Assembly: GCF_025244825.1 (NCBI RefSeq)
Contig: NZ_CP104263.1
Location: 1,984,001 to 2,048,000 of the forward strand
DNA from: Arthrobacter jinronghuae
GTDB taxonomy: Bacteria; Actinomycetota; Actinomycetes; Actinomycetales; Micrococcaceae
Direction of reading: 5' to 3'
Length of the DNA stretch: 64,000 bases
Of this stretch, positions 45,277 through 54,321 are shown piece after piece (within the stretch, counting starts at the first letter, position 1; each line of letters starts with the position of its first letter). The notes below the pieces were generated by a model. The model saw only the letters and a list, made by a program, of their open reading frames with translations, was not told the origin of the DNA and ran no database searches. The translations under genes were made by a program, and so were the position numbers.

Positions 45277-46077
45277 GTGAAGGCACTATCGCAAAGGCGG
45301 CGTCATCCCCTCGCAGCAGTCGCGCTGCTGCTGCTGGGACTCCTCGTTACGGGTGGTCTCTATGCCGTAGCCAACGGAGCCAACCAGGCCCAGGCAGCTA
45401 CCACCACGTACACTGCCGAAGACGTCAGCGAGGGCGAGAAGCTCTTCGTCGCCAACTGTGCAACGTGCCACGGCATTGAAGCCACGGGCACCGAAAACGG
45501 GCCTTCGCTGGTAGGCGTCGGCGCAGCATCGGTCGACTTCCAGGTGGGCACCGGCCGTATGCCGATGGCCATGCAGGGCCCGCAGGCCCAGGAGAAGCCG
45601 GTCCAGTTCAGCGAAGACCAGACCGCCGAACTGGCTGCCTATGTCTCCAGCCTCGGTGCCGGCCCTTCGGTTCCGGATTCGGAATACCTTGAGCCGGACA
45701 CCACCGATGAAGAGGCATCCGCCAACGGCGGTGAGCTGTTCCGCGTGAACTGCGCCATGTGCCACAACGCCGCAGCTGCCGGCGGCGCACTGACCCGGGG
45801 CAAGTTCGCTCCGAGCCTGGACGGCGTCAGCGAAAAGCACATCTACGAGGCCATGGTCACCGGCCCGCAGAACATGCCTGTCTTCAGCGACACCAACATC
45901 ACTCCCGAGGACAAGCAGGACATCATCACGTTCCTCAAGGACATCGAAACCAGCGGCTCCCCCGGTGGAGCCCAGCTGGGCTCGCTCGGTCCCGTATCCG
46001 AGGGTCTGTTCATCTGGACCGCCGGTCTGGGAATCATCATCGCTTTCACCATCTGGTTGACCTCCCGGTCTTCCTAA
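45277..46077 (+). CDS. qcrC: Diheme cytochrome c subunit of the bc1 complex
   Basis: QcrC carries electrons directly from the bc1 complex to the aa3 oxidase in actinobacteria, replacing soluble cytochrome c. The 266-residue protein has an N-terminal signal-anchor helix, two c-type heme sites (CATCHG near residue 65 and CAMCHN near 165), and a C-terminal transmembrane helix (about 240-260). It follows ctaE by 82 bases. Confidence 0.96.
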   Translation: MKALSQRRRHPLAAVALLLLGLLVTGGLYAVANGANQAQAATTTYTAEDVSEGEKLFVANCATCHGIEATGTENGPSLVGVGAASVDFQVGTGRMPMAMQGPQAQEKPVQFSEDQTAELAAYVSSLGAGPSVPDSEYLEPDTTDEEASANGGELFRVNCAMCHNAAAAGGALTRGKFAPSLDGVSEKHIYEAMVTGPQNMPVFSDTNITPEDKQDIITFLKDIETSGSPGGAQLGSLGPVSEGLFIWTAGLGIIIAFTIWLTSRSS

Positions 46078-46162
46078 CCACAGCCGCGCTCACCTCCACG
46101 GGTGACATCACAGTTACATATAGGTCTATAAATGCAGTTTTCAGAGAAGGATGAGGGGGATC

Positions 46163-47194
46163 ATGGGCGACCATAGTCACGGCAGTCCGAACACCTCGGG
46201 CACCGTCGCTACGGCTGGCCAGGGAGATGAGGAGAAGTTCCAGAATCCGGGACTTCCCCCACACCGCCCTCGTCTAGCCGACACAAATCCCCGCGCCGAA
46301 AAGCGGGCAGAGCGGCAGGTGGCGAGCCTGTTCATCGTGTCGATCATCGGCACCATCGTATTTTTCATCGGGTACTTCAGCATCCACCTGGATGATGCCA
46401 GCATCGCTGAACTGCGGCTGCAGAACATCCTCCTGGGGCTCGGCACCGCGTTCGCGATGCTCGGAATCGGCGTCGGCATTGTCCACTGGGCAAAGACGCT
46501 TATGCCGGACCACGAGATCACCGAAGAGCGTCACGAGATCCGTCCTGAAGAGGATCGTGTGATTGCGGAGAAGATGGTTGGGGACATCATCGAGGAAACG
46601 GGCATCAAGCGCCGTCCCCTGATCCGCAACACCCTCCTCGGCGCCATGGTCCTGGCACCGCTGCCGGCTATTGCCGTCTTCCGGGACCTCGGCCCGCTTC
46701 CGGGCAATACCCTTCGCCACACGATGTGGAAAGAGGGTACCCGCCTGGTGCGCGACCCCAGCGGCACCCCGATCAAGGCTTCGGATGTCACCCTGGGCTC
46801 GGCGTTCCACGTCATCCCCGACGGTCTGAACGACCTGCACGAGCACAAGCTCGAGGAAAAGGCCAAGGCTGTTGTCCTGCTGATGCGCCTGAACCCCGAG
46901 GACCTGAACCCCTCCCCCGGCCGCGAAGACTGGGCAGTGGACGGCATTGTCGCCTACTCCAAGATCTGCACGCACGTTGGGTGCCCGGTTGCCCTTTACG
47001 AGCAGCAGACGCACCACCTGCTGTGCCCGTGCCACCAGTCGACCTTCGATGTCACGCAGGAATGCAAAGTCATCTTCGGACCGGCCGGGCACGCACTGCC
47101 GCAGCTGCCGATCGAGGTCGACAGCGAGGGCTACCTGGTCGCCCAGCGCGACTTCGAAGAACCTGTCGGACCGAGCTACTGGGAGCGTGGCTAA
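46163..47194 (+). CDS. qcrA: Rieske iron-sulfur subunit of the bc1 complex
   Basis: This is a 343-residue Rieske protein of the actinobacterial type with three N-terminal transmembrane helices (about 52-72, 88-110, 155-175). The C-terminal Rieske domain has CTHVGC and CPCHQS, supplying the 2 Cys and 2 His ligands of the 2Fe-2S cluster. ATG 46163 follows a good ribosome binding site (GAGGGGG); an ATG 12 bases upstream is the alternative. It is two bases upstream of qcrB. Confidence 0.95.
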   Translation: MGDHSHGSPNTSGTVATAGQGDEEKFQNPGLPPHRPRLADTNPRAEKRAERQVASLFIVSIIGTIVFFIGYFSIHLDDASIAELRLQNILLGLGTAFAMLGIGVGIVHWAKTLMPDHEITEERHEIRPEEDRVIAEKMVGDIIEETGIKRRPLIRNTLLGAMVLAPLPAIAVFRDLGPLPGNTLRHTMWKEGTRLVRDPSGTPIKASDVTLGSAFHVIPDGLNDLHEHKLEEKAKAVVLLMRLNPEDLNPSPGREDWAVDGIVAYSKICTHVGCPVALYEQQTHHLLCPCHQSTFDVTQECKVIFGPAGHALPQLPIEVDSEGYLVAQRDFEEPVGPSYWERG

Positions 47195-47196
47195 CC

Positions 47197-48882
47197 ATGA
47201 GTGTTACCTCTGCCACCCCTTACGAGGCCAAAACCCGTCTGGGACGCGTCACCAACTTCGTTGACTCACGGGTCAACGGCTCCGGCATGGTCAAGGGTCT
47301 GGGCCGCAAGATCTTCCCCGACCACTGGTCGTTCATGTTCGGCGAAGTGGCGCTGTACTGCTTCGTCATCCTGCTGCTGACCGGAACGTTCCTGACGTTC
47401 TTCTTCGATCCGTCCATGGCGGAAACGCGTTACGAAGGCAGCTACGTTCCGCTGCGCGGCGTGGAAATGTCCGTGGCCTATGAGTCCTCCCTGAACATCT
47501 CCTTCGATGTCCGCGGCGGCCTCTTCATGCGCCAGGTGCACCACTGGTCGGCCCTGCTCTTCGTAGCGGCCGTCTCGGTGCACATGCTCCGCGTGTTCTT
47601 CACCGGCGCGTTCCGCAAGCCCCGCGAGCTCAACTGGGTGGTGGGCGGCGTCCTGCTGATCCTGTCCCTGGCTGCCGGCTTCACCGGCTACTCCCTCCCC
47701 GATGACCTGCTCTCCGGCAACGGCCTGCGCATCATCGACGGCGTCATCAAGTCTGTCCCCGTGGTGGGCACCTACATCAGCTTCTTCCTCTTCGGAGGTG
47801 AATTCCCCGGAACGGCGATTATCGGCCGTCTGTACATGCTGCATATCCTCCTGGTTCCGGCGCTGATCCTGCTGATGATTGCGATCCACCTGTTCATGGT
47901 GGTCATCCACAAGCACACGCAGTTCCGCGGCCCCGGCCGGACCAACAACAACGTTGTCGGTTACCCGGTCGGCCCGGTCTACGCAGCGAAGGCCGGCGGC
48001 TTCTTCTTCATCGTCTTCGGCGTGATTGCCATCATCGCGGGCTTCTTCACCATCAACCCGATCTGGAACTACGGTCCCTACGATCCCTCCCCCGTGTCCG
48101 CCGGTACCCAGCCTGACTGGTACATCGGTTGGGTCGACGGCGCCCTGCGCCTGATGCCCGGCTTCATCGGCGGGTTCCCGCTGGAATGGGTCATCCCGTT
48201 CCCGTGGGGCGATAACACCCTGTCGCTGAACGTGCTGCTGCCGGCCCTGGGCCCGGCAGGCCTCGTCTTCACCCTGCTGTTCGCATGGCCGTGGATCGAA
48301 GCCTGGCTGACCAAGGACAAGCGGGTCCACAACCTGCTGGACCGTCCGCGCAACGCGCCGTACCGCACCGGCGTCGGCGTTGCAGGCATCACGTTCTACT
48401 GCGTCATGTGGGCCGCTGCCAGCTCCGACCTCATCGCCACGCACTTCCACGTGTCGCTGAACGATGTGACGTACTGGCTCCGTGTCCTGTTCTTCGTTGG
48501 TCCGATCCTGGGCTTCATCATTGCCCGCCGCATCGCCCTGGCGCTGCAGCGCAAGGACCGCGAGATTGTCCTGCACGGTGTTGAGAGCGGACGCATCGTC
48601 CGTCTCCCGCACGGCGAGTACATCGAGGTGCACGAGCCGCTGGACGAGTACAAGCGCTACCGCCTGGTGGACTTTGACTCCTACAAGGCGCTCCCGGCCC
48701 AGCCGGACGCCAACGGCAAGATCTCCGGAAAGGAGAAGCGACGCGCCAAGCTGTCCCGCTTCTTCTTCGAGGACCGCGTTGCTCCGGTGACGCCGTCCGA
48801 ACTGGAGAATGCGCATCACCACGAATCGCCGTCCGAGGTTGCAGCCAAGGCTGACGACCAGGTGTCGATCGAACAGCGCTAG
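47197..48882 (+). CDS. qcrB: Cytochrome b subunit of the bc1 complex
   Basis: This is the 561-residue cytochrome b with eight or more helices, binding two b hemes and menaquinol. Landmarks: QVHHWSALLFVAAVSVHMLRVFF (in parts, QVHHW and VSVHMLR), GGVLLILSLAAGFTGYSLP, HILLVPALILL and the WNYGPYDPS loop. A C-terminal cytoplasmic extension of about 120 charged residues is typical of actinobacteria. ATG 47197 follows the qcrA stop by two bases; the frame is open upstream but that part is antisense-like to the Rieske sequence. A strong terminator follows. Confidence 0.96.
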   Translation: MSVTSATPYEAKTRLGRVTNFVDSRVNGSGMVKGLGRKIFPDHWSFMFGEVALYCFVILLLTGTFLTFFFDPSMAETRYEGSYVPLRGVEMSVAYESSLNISFDVRGGLFMRQVHHWSALLFVAAVSVHMLRVFFTGAFRKPRELNWVVGGVLLILSLAAGFTGYSLPDDLLSGNGLRIIDGVIKSVPVVGTYISFFLFGGEFPGTAIIGRLYMLHILLVPALILLMIAIHLFMVVIHKHTQFRGPGRTNNNVVGYPVGPVYAAKAGGFFFIVFGVIAIIAGFFTINPIWNYGPYDPSPVSAGTQPDWYIGWVDGALRLMPGFIGGFPLEWVIPFPWGDNTLSLNVLLPALGPAGLVFTLLFAWPWIEAWLTKDKRVHNLLDRPRNAPYRTGVGVAGITFYCVMWAAASSDLIATHFHVSLNDVTYWLRVLFFVGPILGFIIARRIALALQRKDREIVLHGVESGRIVRLPHGEYIEVHEPLDEYKRYRLVDFDSYKALPAQPDANGKISGKEKRRAKLSRFFFEDRVAPVTPSELENAHHHESPSEVAAKADDQVSIEQR

Positions 48883-48896
48883 CCGCAAGGCAGTGT

Positions 48897-48942
48897 AAGA
48901 AGAGGGCCCGACCGGATCATCCGGTCGGGCCCTCTTCTTTGT
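48897..48942. terminator. Terminator of the ctaE-qcrCAB operon
   Basis: A perfect 20-base-pair stem (arms at 48897-48916 and 48920-48939, core GAGGGCCCGACCGGA) with a TCA loop is followed by TTTGTT. It separates the operon from the convergent unknown gene at 48981. Confidence 0.92.
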
Positions 48943-48980
48943 TATCCGCACGTACCGGCGGCGTGCCGGTGATTAGTTCG

Positions 48981-49538
48981 CTAGGCCAGCGTGAACGGCC
49001 GCTTGGCCGGAAGCGGATACCGCTGCTTCAGGGCCGTCAGGTCGGCCACGGGCGCGGATCCAATGGTGAGTTTGGTGAAGTCCAGCAGCGGGTCCCGCAG
49101 CACTACCTTCAGGCCCGCAACTGCCTTGTTCACGTCCGGGACCAGGCAATAGATATTCAGCTTGCGCGGTGCGAACTCCGTGTGGTCCACCTCCCCCAGC
49201 CCCCGCCACAGGAAGTACGACGAAATGGCCTGGGTGGCCTTGTGCTCGAGGTAACGGTCCCGCTCGGTGCCGTCGGCGGTCTTGAGTGCGTACTGAACGA
49301 TGACCCAGTGTTGGTCTGCCGGATCAATCTCCGCGTATCCCTCTTCCTCCGAGGTGACGGCAAAGGCGTGCAGTAGGCCCTCCGCGGCGTCGGGCGCCAC
49401 ATCCTGTACCTTCGCCGACCCTTCGTAGCCCACGGGGCCGGAGGAAAGCATCAACTGCCCCTCGTCCTCGTCATAGAGGGCCTCACGGAAATGGAGCACC
49501 CCCGCCTCGTCGCGCTTGTACATCCGAATGGTGACCAT
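48981..49538 (-). CDS. Conserved-looking protein of unknown function
   Basis: This is a 185-residue soluble protein I do not recognise. It begins MVTIRMYKRDEAGVLHFRE, is acidic in its first half and has no membrane segment or signal peptide. A central YALKTADGTERDRYLEHKA stretch is charged, and FAPRKLNIYCLVPDVNKAV reads like a beta-alpha-beta unit. ATG 49538 is preferred over an earlier in-frame start with a low-quality leader. It is preceded by the GntR gene on the same strand (60-base gap), so regulation by that protein is plausible. Confidence 0.7.
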   Translation of the reverse strand: MVTIRMYKRDEAGVLHFREALYDEDEGQLMLSSGPVGYEGSAKVQDVAPDAAEGLLHAFAVTSEEEGYAEIDPADQHWVIVQYALKTADGTERDRYLEHKATQAISSYFLWRGLGEVDHTEFAPRKLNIYCLVPDVNKAVAGLKVVLRDPLLDFTKLTIGSAPVADLTALKQRYPLPAKRPFTLA

Positions 49539-49598
49539 AGTGGTGTTCCTCTTCCTGCTGTGGTTTGTGGGCGGGGCCTGCGACCCCCTGGGTGGCAC

Positions 49599-50396
49599 TC
49601 AGGCGCTCGGTCGCCGGCGCGGGTGGTATGAGCGGGGGGTGCGTACTCCGGGACGCTGAAGCGGCACCCAGAGCTTGTAGCGGTCCGCGCGGTAGTAGGA
49701 CACCGAGTAGTCGACCATTGCCCGTGACACGTAGGCGTGGCGCTGGATCTTCAGCACCGGTGCGCCGAGCTCAACGTTGAGCAGGCGGGCGATGGAGGCC
49801 GAGGCCGCCGTTGCCTCGATGGTGTCCTCACCCCACTCCATCACCAGGCCGTACCGCTCGCTCAGCACGTTGTAGAGCGACGTCGGCGGATCTTCCTCGA
49901 GAATGCCGGGTACGTAGTGCGCCGGGATGAAGTTTTCATCAACGCTCATCGGTTCGCCGTCCGCCAGCAGCTGCCTGCGGAAGCGGATAACCGGCTGGCC
50001 CGGTTCAATCTGCAGCTCGCGCGCCACCAGCTGCGAGGCGCCGATCTGCTCGAAGCTCAGGACGTGTGCGTCGGGGACCATGCCGCGGCGGTGCATTTCC
50101 TCGGAGTAGGAAGTCAGCTGTACCTGCAGGTCCATCTTCGTCCGTGCCACGAAGGTCCCCAGCCCGACGACGCGCTCCAGGACGCCGTCCGCCACCAGGG
50201 CATCCACGGCCTGGCGGATGGTCATGCGGGCCACGGAGAAGTGTTCGGAAAGCTCACGCTCTGAAGGGATGGCCTCCCCTGCCCCGGCATGGGTTTCCAC
50301 GAACCGGCGGAGGATGCCCTGGAGCTGTACGTGCTTGGCGATGCCTGCGGCCGGATCGATGCCCTCGGTGAGCAGCCGCAGCCGGTGATTGCTCAC
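49599..50396 (-). CDS. GntR family regulator, HutC/DasR-like with UTRA domain
   Basis: This is a 265-residue regulator. The winged helix-turn-helix (about 20-90) includes IPSERELSEHFSVARMTIRQAVDALV. The UTRA effector domain (about 100-245) has VQLTSYSEEM, RRQLLADGEPMSVD and SYYRADRYKLW, resembling DasR/NagR-type sensors of amino-sugar phosphates. The C-terminus is a basic Arg/Pro tail. No sugar genes are adjacent, so the effector is not assigned. Confidence 0.88.
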   Translation of the reverse strand: MSNHRLRLLTEGIDPAAGIAKHVQLQGILRRFVETHAGAGEAIPSERELSEHFSVARMTIRQAVDALVADGVLERVVGLGTFVARTKMDLQVQLTSYSEEMHRRGMVPDAHVLSFEQIGASQLVARELQIEPGQPVIRFRRQLLADGEPMSVDENFIPAHYVPGILEEDPPTSLYNVLSERYGLVMEWGEDTIEATAASASIARLLNVELGAPVLKIQRHAYVSRAMVDYSVSYYRADRYKLWVPLQRPGVRTPRSYHPRRRPSA

Positions 50397-50547
50397 CGGT
50401 GGTGTCCCGAAGCGGCGGACGGACCATACCTACGCATACTTCTATTCCGCCCCTTCGGCTGGGAAAACTGCTGCCGTCTAAGAATACCGGTATCTCTGCA
50501 CCGCCCCTCCCCTGCAGCGTTCCTTGTCTCGTGGGGCGGACCAACGC

Positions 50548-50589
50548 AAAAAGGAAGGACCCGCAGTCACCTGCGGGTCCTTCCTTTTT
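50548..50589 (-). terminator. Terminator of the ctaC-ctaD-ctaF operon
   Basis: A 19-base-pair stem (AAAAAGGAAGGACCCGCAG at 50548-50566, complement at 50571-50589) with a four-base loop ends in a U run on the minus strand. The symmetric A/T flanks would also allow termination on the plus strand. Confidence 0.88.
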
Positions 50590-50606
50590 ATGCTGTTATG
50601 CAGTCC

Positions 50607-51008
50607 CTAGTGGGCGTGGTTTCCGCGGCTGTACTCGAAAACCCAGCCAACCAGCGCGATGACGGCTAGGCCGGCACCGATGTACAGGATCCACCAGCCC
50701 ACTGCCATGCCCAGGAAGCCGATAGCGGCAGAGGCACCCAGCAGCAGCGGCCACCAGCTCCACGGGCTGAAGAAGCCCTGCTCGCCGGAACCTTCGTGGA
50801 TCTCGGCGTCCAGACGATCCTCGGGGCGGGGACCGACCCGCTTGCCGGTGAAGCCGATGTAGTAGGCGATCATCCCGGACATGCCGCCGGTGAGGAAGAG
50901 CGCCAGGTAACCGACGGGCTCCGTCCACTCGACCATGTAGCCGTAGACCACGCCGACGACGACGAAGAACGGCGCCATGTAAGCGAAGAGTTTAGTCTCA
51001 ACCTTCAT
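50607..51008 (-). CDS. ctaF: Cytochrome c oxidase subunit IV (actinobacterial type)
   Basis: This is a 133-residue small subunit of the actinobacterial aa3 oxidase. Four hydrophobic helices are visible (about 9-27, 34-52, 86-104, 108-126), with the family segment WSWWPLLLGASAAIGFLG. It is encoded last in the ctaC-ctaD-ctaF operon; its ATG overlaps the TAA of ctaD by one base. Confidence 0.92.
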   Translation of the reverse strand: MKVETKLFAYMAPFFVVVGVVYGYMVEWTEPVGYLALFLTGGMSGMIAYYIGFTGKRVGPRPEDRLDAEIHEGSGEQGFFSPWSWWPLLLGASAAIGFLGMAVGWWILYIGAGLAVIALVGWVFEYSRGNHAH

Positions 51009-52732
51009 TAGACTTTTTCCTTCCGGTCGCCGGGGCCGAATACCTTGGCAGCCGCGGAATCGTCAGTGACGTGCTGCTGCAGCTCGGGGTGGTGCAGGTC
51101 CAGTGCCGGACGCTCCGAACGGATCCGGGGCAGCGACGTGAAGTTGTGGCGCGGCGGCGGGCAGGAAGTTGCCCACTCGAGCGAGCCACCGAAGCCCCAG
51201 GGGTCATCCACTTCAACCTTCTTGCCGTGGCGCCAGGTGATGTACACGTTCCAGAAGAACGGGATCATCGAGGCACCCAGGACGAAGGAGGCGATGGTGG
51301 AGAACTGGTTCATCGCGGTGAAGTTGTCTTCCACCAGGTAGTCGGCGTAGCGGCGCGGCATGCCCAGGACACCCAGCCAGTGCTGGATGAGGAAGGTGCC
51401 GTGGAAGCCGATGAACAGGAGCCAGAAGTGGATCTTGCCCAGGCGTTCGTTGAGCATCTTGCCGGTCCACTTGGGCCACCAGAAGTAGAAGCCTGCGAAC
51501 ATCGCGAACACCACGGTGCCGAAGATGACGTAGTGGAAGTGTGCCACCACGAAGTACGTATCCGAGACGTGGAAGTCCAGCGGCGGGGAGGACAGGATGA
51601 TGCCGGTCAGACCGCCGAAGAGGAACGTAATGAGGAAGCCGATGCTCCAGAGCATGGGGGTCTCAAAGGTAATGGACCCCCGCCACATGGTGCCGATCCA
51701 GTTGAAGAACTTCACGCCCGTAGGCACCGCAATCAACATCGTCATGAAGGCGAAGAACGGCAGCATGACTGCGCCGGTCACGTACATGTGGTGCGCCCAG
51801 ACCGTCACCGACAGGGCGGCGATGGCGATGGTTGCGTAGACCAGGCCCTTGTAGCCGAAGATCGGCTTGCGGCTGAAGACCGGGAAGATCTCGGAGACGA
51901 TGCCGAAGAACGGCAGGGCGATGATGTAGACCTCGGGGTGGCCGAAGAACCAGAACAGGTGCTGCCACAGGATGGCGCCGCCGCGTTCCGGATCGAAGAT
52001 GTGCGCTCCGAAGCGCCGGTCGGCGCCGAGGGCGAACAGTGCAGCAGCCAGGGGCGGGAACGCCATCAGGACCAGGATGGCCGTAACCAGCGTGTTCCAG
52101 GTGAAGATCGGCATGCGCCACATGGTCATGCCCGGGGCACGCATGCAGATGATGGTGGTGATGAAGTTGACCGCACCGAGGATGGTGCCGAAGCCGGACA
52201 GCGCCAGGCCGAAGACCCAGAGGTCTCCGCCCACGCCCGGAGAGAACGTGGTGCTGGACAGCGGGGTGTACGCGAACCAGCCGAAGGAAGCTGCGCCCTG
52301 CGGCGTAATGAAGCCGGCAACGGCAATGGTGCTGCCGAAGAGGAAGAACCAGAACGCCAGGGCGTTCAACCGCGGGAAGGCAACATCCGGTGCGCCGATC
52401 TGCAGGGGCATGATGACGTTCGCGAAACCGGAGAACAGCGGGGTGGCGAACATCAGCAGCATCACGGTGCCGTGCATCGTGAACAGCTGGTTGTACTGGT
52501 CCTTGGTCTGCAGGATCTGCATACCGGGTTCAAACAGCTCCGCGCGGATGACCAATGCCATCACGCCTGCGAGGCAGAAGAAGATAAACGAGGCAATCAG
52601 GTACATGTACCCGATCGTCTTGTGGTCAGTGGACGTGATCCAGCTGACAACGATTCGTCCCTTGGAGACGGGTACTACGCGAGGCGCAACCCTGGTGCCG
52701 GAATCTTCCGAAGTGTATTCGAGAGTAGTCAT
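51008..52732 (-). CDS. ctaD: Cytochrome c oxidase subunit I
   Basis: This is the 574-residue catalytic subunit holding heme a and the heme a3-CuB centre. It has twelve transmembrane helices. Landmarks: [24 protein letters not shown] with a heme a ligand His, [14 protein letters not shown] with the cross-linked His-Tyr pair, WAHHMYVTG with two CuB His, and [12 protein letters not shown] with the heme ligands. The ATG start and operon context with ctaC and ctaF are clear. It pairs with ctaE across the strand divide. Confidence 0.97.
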   Translation of the reverse strand: MTTLEYTSEDSGTRVAPRVVPVSKGRIVVSWITSTDHKTIGYMYLIASFIFFCLAGVMALVIRAELFEPGMQILQTKDQYNQLFTMHGTVMLLMFATPLFSGFANVIMPLQIGAPDVAFPRLNALAFWFFLFGSTIAVAGFITPQGAASFGWFAYTPLSSTTFSPGVGGDLWVFGLALSGFGTILGAVNFITTIICMRAPGMTMWRMPIFTWNTLVTAILVLMAFPPLAAALFALGADRRFGAHIFDPERGGAILWQHLFWFFGHPEVYIIALPFFGIVSEIFPVFSRKPIFGYKGLVYATIAIAALSVTVWAHHMYVTGAVMLPFFAFMTMLIAVPTGVKFFNWIGTMWRGSITFETPMLWSIGFLITFLFGGLTGIILSSPPLDFHVSDTYFVVAHFHYVIFGTVVFAMFAGFYFWWPKWTGKMLNERLGKIHFWLLFIGFHGTFLIQHWLGVLGMPRRYADYLVEDNFTAMNQFSTIASFVLGASMIPFFWNVYITWRHGKKVEVDDPWGFGGSLEWATSCPPPRHNFTSLPRIRSERPALDLHHPELQQHVTDDSAAAKVFGPGDRKEKV

Positions 52733-52740
52733 GACGTCAC

Positions 52741-53598
52741 CTACTTCCTAACTTCGCTAGATTCTGAGTTGTACTGGCGGTCGTAGTTCTCGTCGACCTG
52801 CCCGCTGGGCAGGGTCGCTACGTACTCGTCGTACTCGGCTTCGCTGACAACCTCGACGTTGAAGAGCATTTCGGAGTGGTACTCACCGCAGAGCTCGGCG
52901 CACTTACCGTCGAAGGTTCCGGTCTTACCGGTTTCGAGGGTGATGACGTTGGTGCGGCCGGGGTAGACGTCCATCTTCTGCAGGAACGCAGGCACCCAGA
53001 AGGAGTGCTGGACGTCGCGGGTGTTCAGCTGCAGTTCGATGGTCTGGTCAACAGGGAGCACCAACGTGGGGAACTCGTCCTGCTTGACTTCCTGGCCGTC
53101 GAGGTTTACCTGAACGCCCTGGTAGTACTTGTCTTCGTTGACATAGTTGAAGTCCCAGGACCACTGCTTGGCGCGCACATCAATGATGACCCGGTCCGGG
53201 TCATCGCTGGTTGCATTGATCGCCTTGATGTCCTGGTTGGTGAAGTAGAACAACACCAGAACCATGAACAGCGGTACGGCCGTGTAGAAGATTTCCAGCG
53301 GCAGGTTGTAGCTGAGCTGGCGGGGGTACCCGGTCTCGTTCTTGCGGCGGCGGTAGGCAACCATGCACCACAGGATCAAAGCCCAGGTGAGGATACCAAC
53401 CGCCAGGGCGGCAATCCACGAGTTGACCCACAGGTCAATGATGCGGCCGGTGTGGTTAGTGGTGTCGCGGTCCGACGGCAACCAGCCCGTTTGAGCCTCC
53501 GATGAACACCCCGATAAAAACAACGCGCCGGCCGACGTTACGGCTGAGATCTTTAAGATCCTGGCGCGTCGGCTGCTGGTTCGGTCCTGCGAACTCAC
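52741..53598 (-). CDS. ctaC: Cytochrome c oxidase subunit II, lipoprotein
   Basis: This is a 285-residue subunit II with a lipoprotein signal (lipobox LSGC near residue 31) and two transmembrane helices (about 55-77, 97-118). The CuA domain has [23 protein letters not shown] and the CuA ligand motif [10 protein letters not shown], followed by the Met in EMLFNV. Electrons arrive here from QcrC. GTG start. First gene of the ctaC-ctaD-ctaF operon. Confidence 0.96.
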   Translation of the reverse strand: MSSQDRTSSRRARILKISAVTSAGALFLSGCSSEAQTGWLPSDRDTTNHTGRIIDLWVNSWIAALAVGILTWALILWCMVAYRRRKNETGYPRQLSYNLPLEIFYTAVPLFMVLVLFYFTNQDIKAINATSDDPDRVIIDVRAKQWSWDFNYVNEDKYYQGVQVNLDGQEVKQDEFPTLVLPVDQTIELQLNTRDVQHSFWVPAFLQKMDVYPGRTNVITLETGKTGTFDGKCAELCGEYHSEMLFNVEVVSEAEYDEYVATLPSGQVDENYDRQYNSESSEVRK

Positions 53599-53780
53599 AG
53601 ACGGCCCTTCCTCTTGTTGCGTGCAAGTGCTGTCCGTACGGAGACAAAAAAGTTCCCGTCTACGGACATTAGTTTTACTACTACGTGTAGAGCTTACCCG
53701 TACGCGCGGCGATCCAGTGACAGATCACCGCCGCGCCGGGCGTTTAATGCTCCTATTGCGGGCCGCCGCAGCCATGGTTC
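53599..53780 (-). other. Promoter region of ctaC
   Basis: This 182-base gap between the Fe-S carrier gene and ctaC is A/T-rich near 53645-53690. It holds minus-strand TA-rich boxes (around TAAAACTAAT) but no clear -35/-10 pair. It presumably carries the ctaC promoter and the end of the gene at 53781 is upstream-facing. Nothing else is seen. Confidence 0.3.
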
Positions 53781-54161
53781 CTAGTGGAAGGAATCTCCAC
53801 AGGCGCATGAGCCGCCGGCGTTGGGGTTGTCGATGGTGAACCCCTGCTTCGAGATGGTGTCCTCGAAGTCGATCGATGCGCCGGACAGGTAGGGGACGCT
53901 CATCTTGTCCACGATGACCTCGACGCCGTCGAAGTCACGGACGGCGTCGCCGTCCAGGACGCGCTCGTCGAAGTAGAGCTGGTAGATGAGTCCCGAGCAG
54001 CCTCCGGGCTGGACTGCCACACGGAGACGGAGGTCGGTGCGGCCTTCCTGCTCCAGCAGGCTGCGGACCTTCTGTGCGGCTACATCAGACAGCAGTACTT
54101 CGTGTACGGGCAGCTCGGCCTCTGCTGCAGCGGTCGTGTTTTCGCTGGTGGAAACGCTCAT
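53781..54161 (-). CDS. A-type iron-sulfur cluster carrier (HesB/IscA/ErpA)
   Basis: This is a 126-residue A-type carrier that accepts and delivers Fe-S clusters. The conserved cysteines are in PGGCSG (about residue 55) and CAC near the C-terminus (SCACGDSF), with the SKQGFTIDNPNAGGSC run. An N-terminal acidic extension of about 20 residues precedes the domain. It is placed between the oxidase operon and the M20 gene, consistent with supplying respiratory Fe-S proteins, though that is inference. Confidence 0.93.
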   Translation of the reverse strand: MSVSTSENTTAAAEAELPVHEVLLSDVAAQKVRSLLEQEGRTDLRLRVAVQPGGCSGLIYQLYFDERVLDGDAVRDFDGVEVIVDKMSVPYLSGASIDFEDTISKQGFTIDNPNAGGSCACGDSFH

Positions 54162-54321
54162 AGTTTCTCTCTTTCCTCAGCTGGTCTTTCCGCGTACACG
54201 CCTTGAATCGCCTGCCGCGGGCCGGACCAGTGTCTCAATGGTACGTCTGCTGGCCCCCAACGATCTAACAGGTGCCGGGCCTAAAAGAATTCCCGCCCGG
54301 CACCTGCTTTGGTCCTGTTTC

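Noticed and set aside
47266..48951. A 561-codon minus-strand open frame over qcrB
   Set aside because: Antisense shadow of cytochrome b, and it would cross the operon terminator.
51071..52786. A 571-codon plus-strand open frame over ctaD
   Set aside because: It is antisense to cytochrome oxidase subunit I, which is unmistakable. The translation is Glu/Arg/Gln/His-rich without domains.
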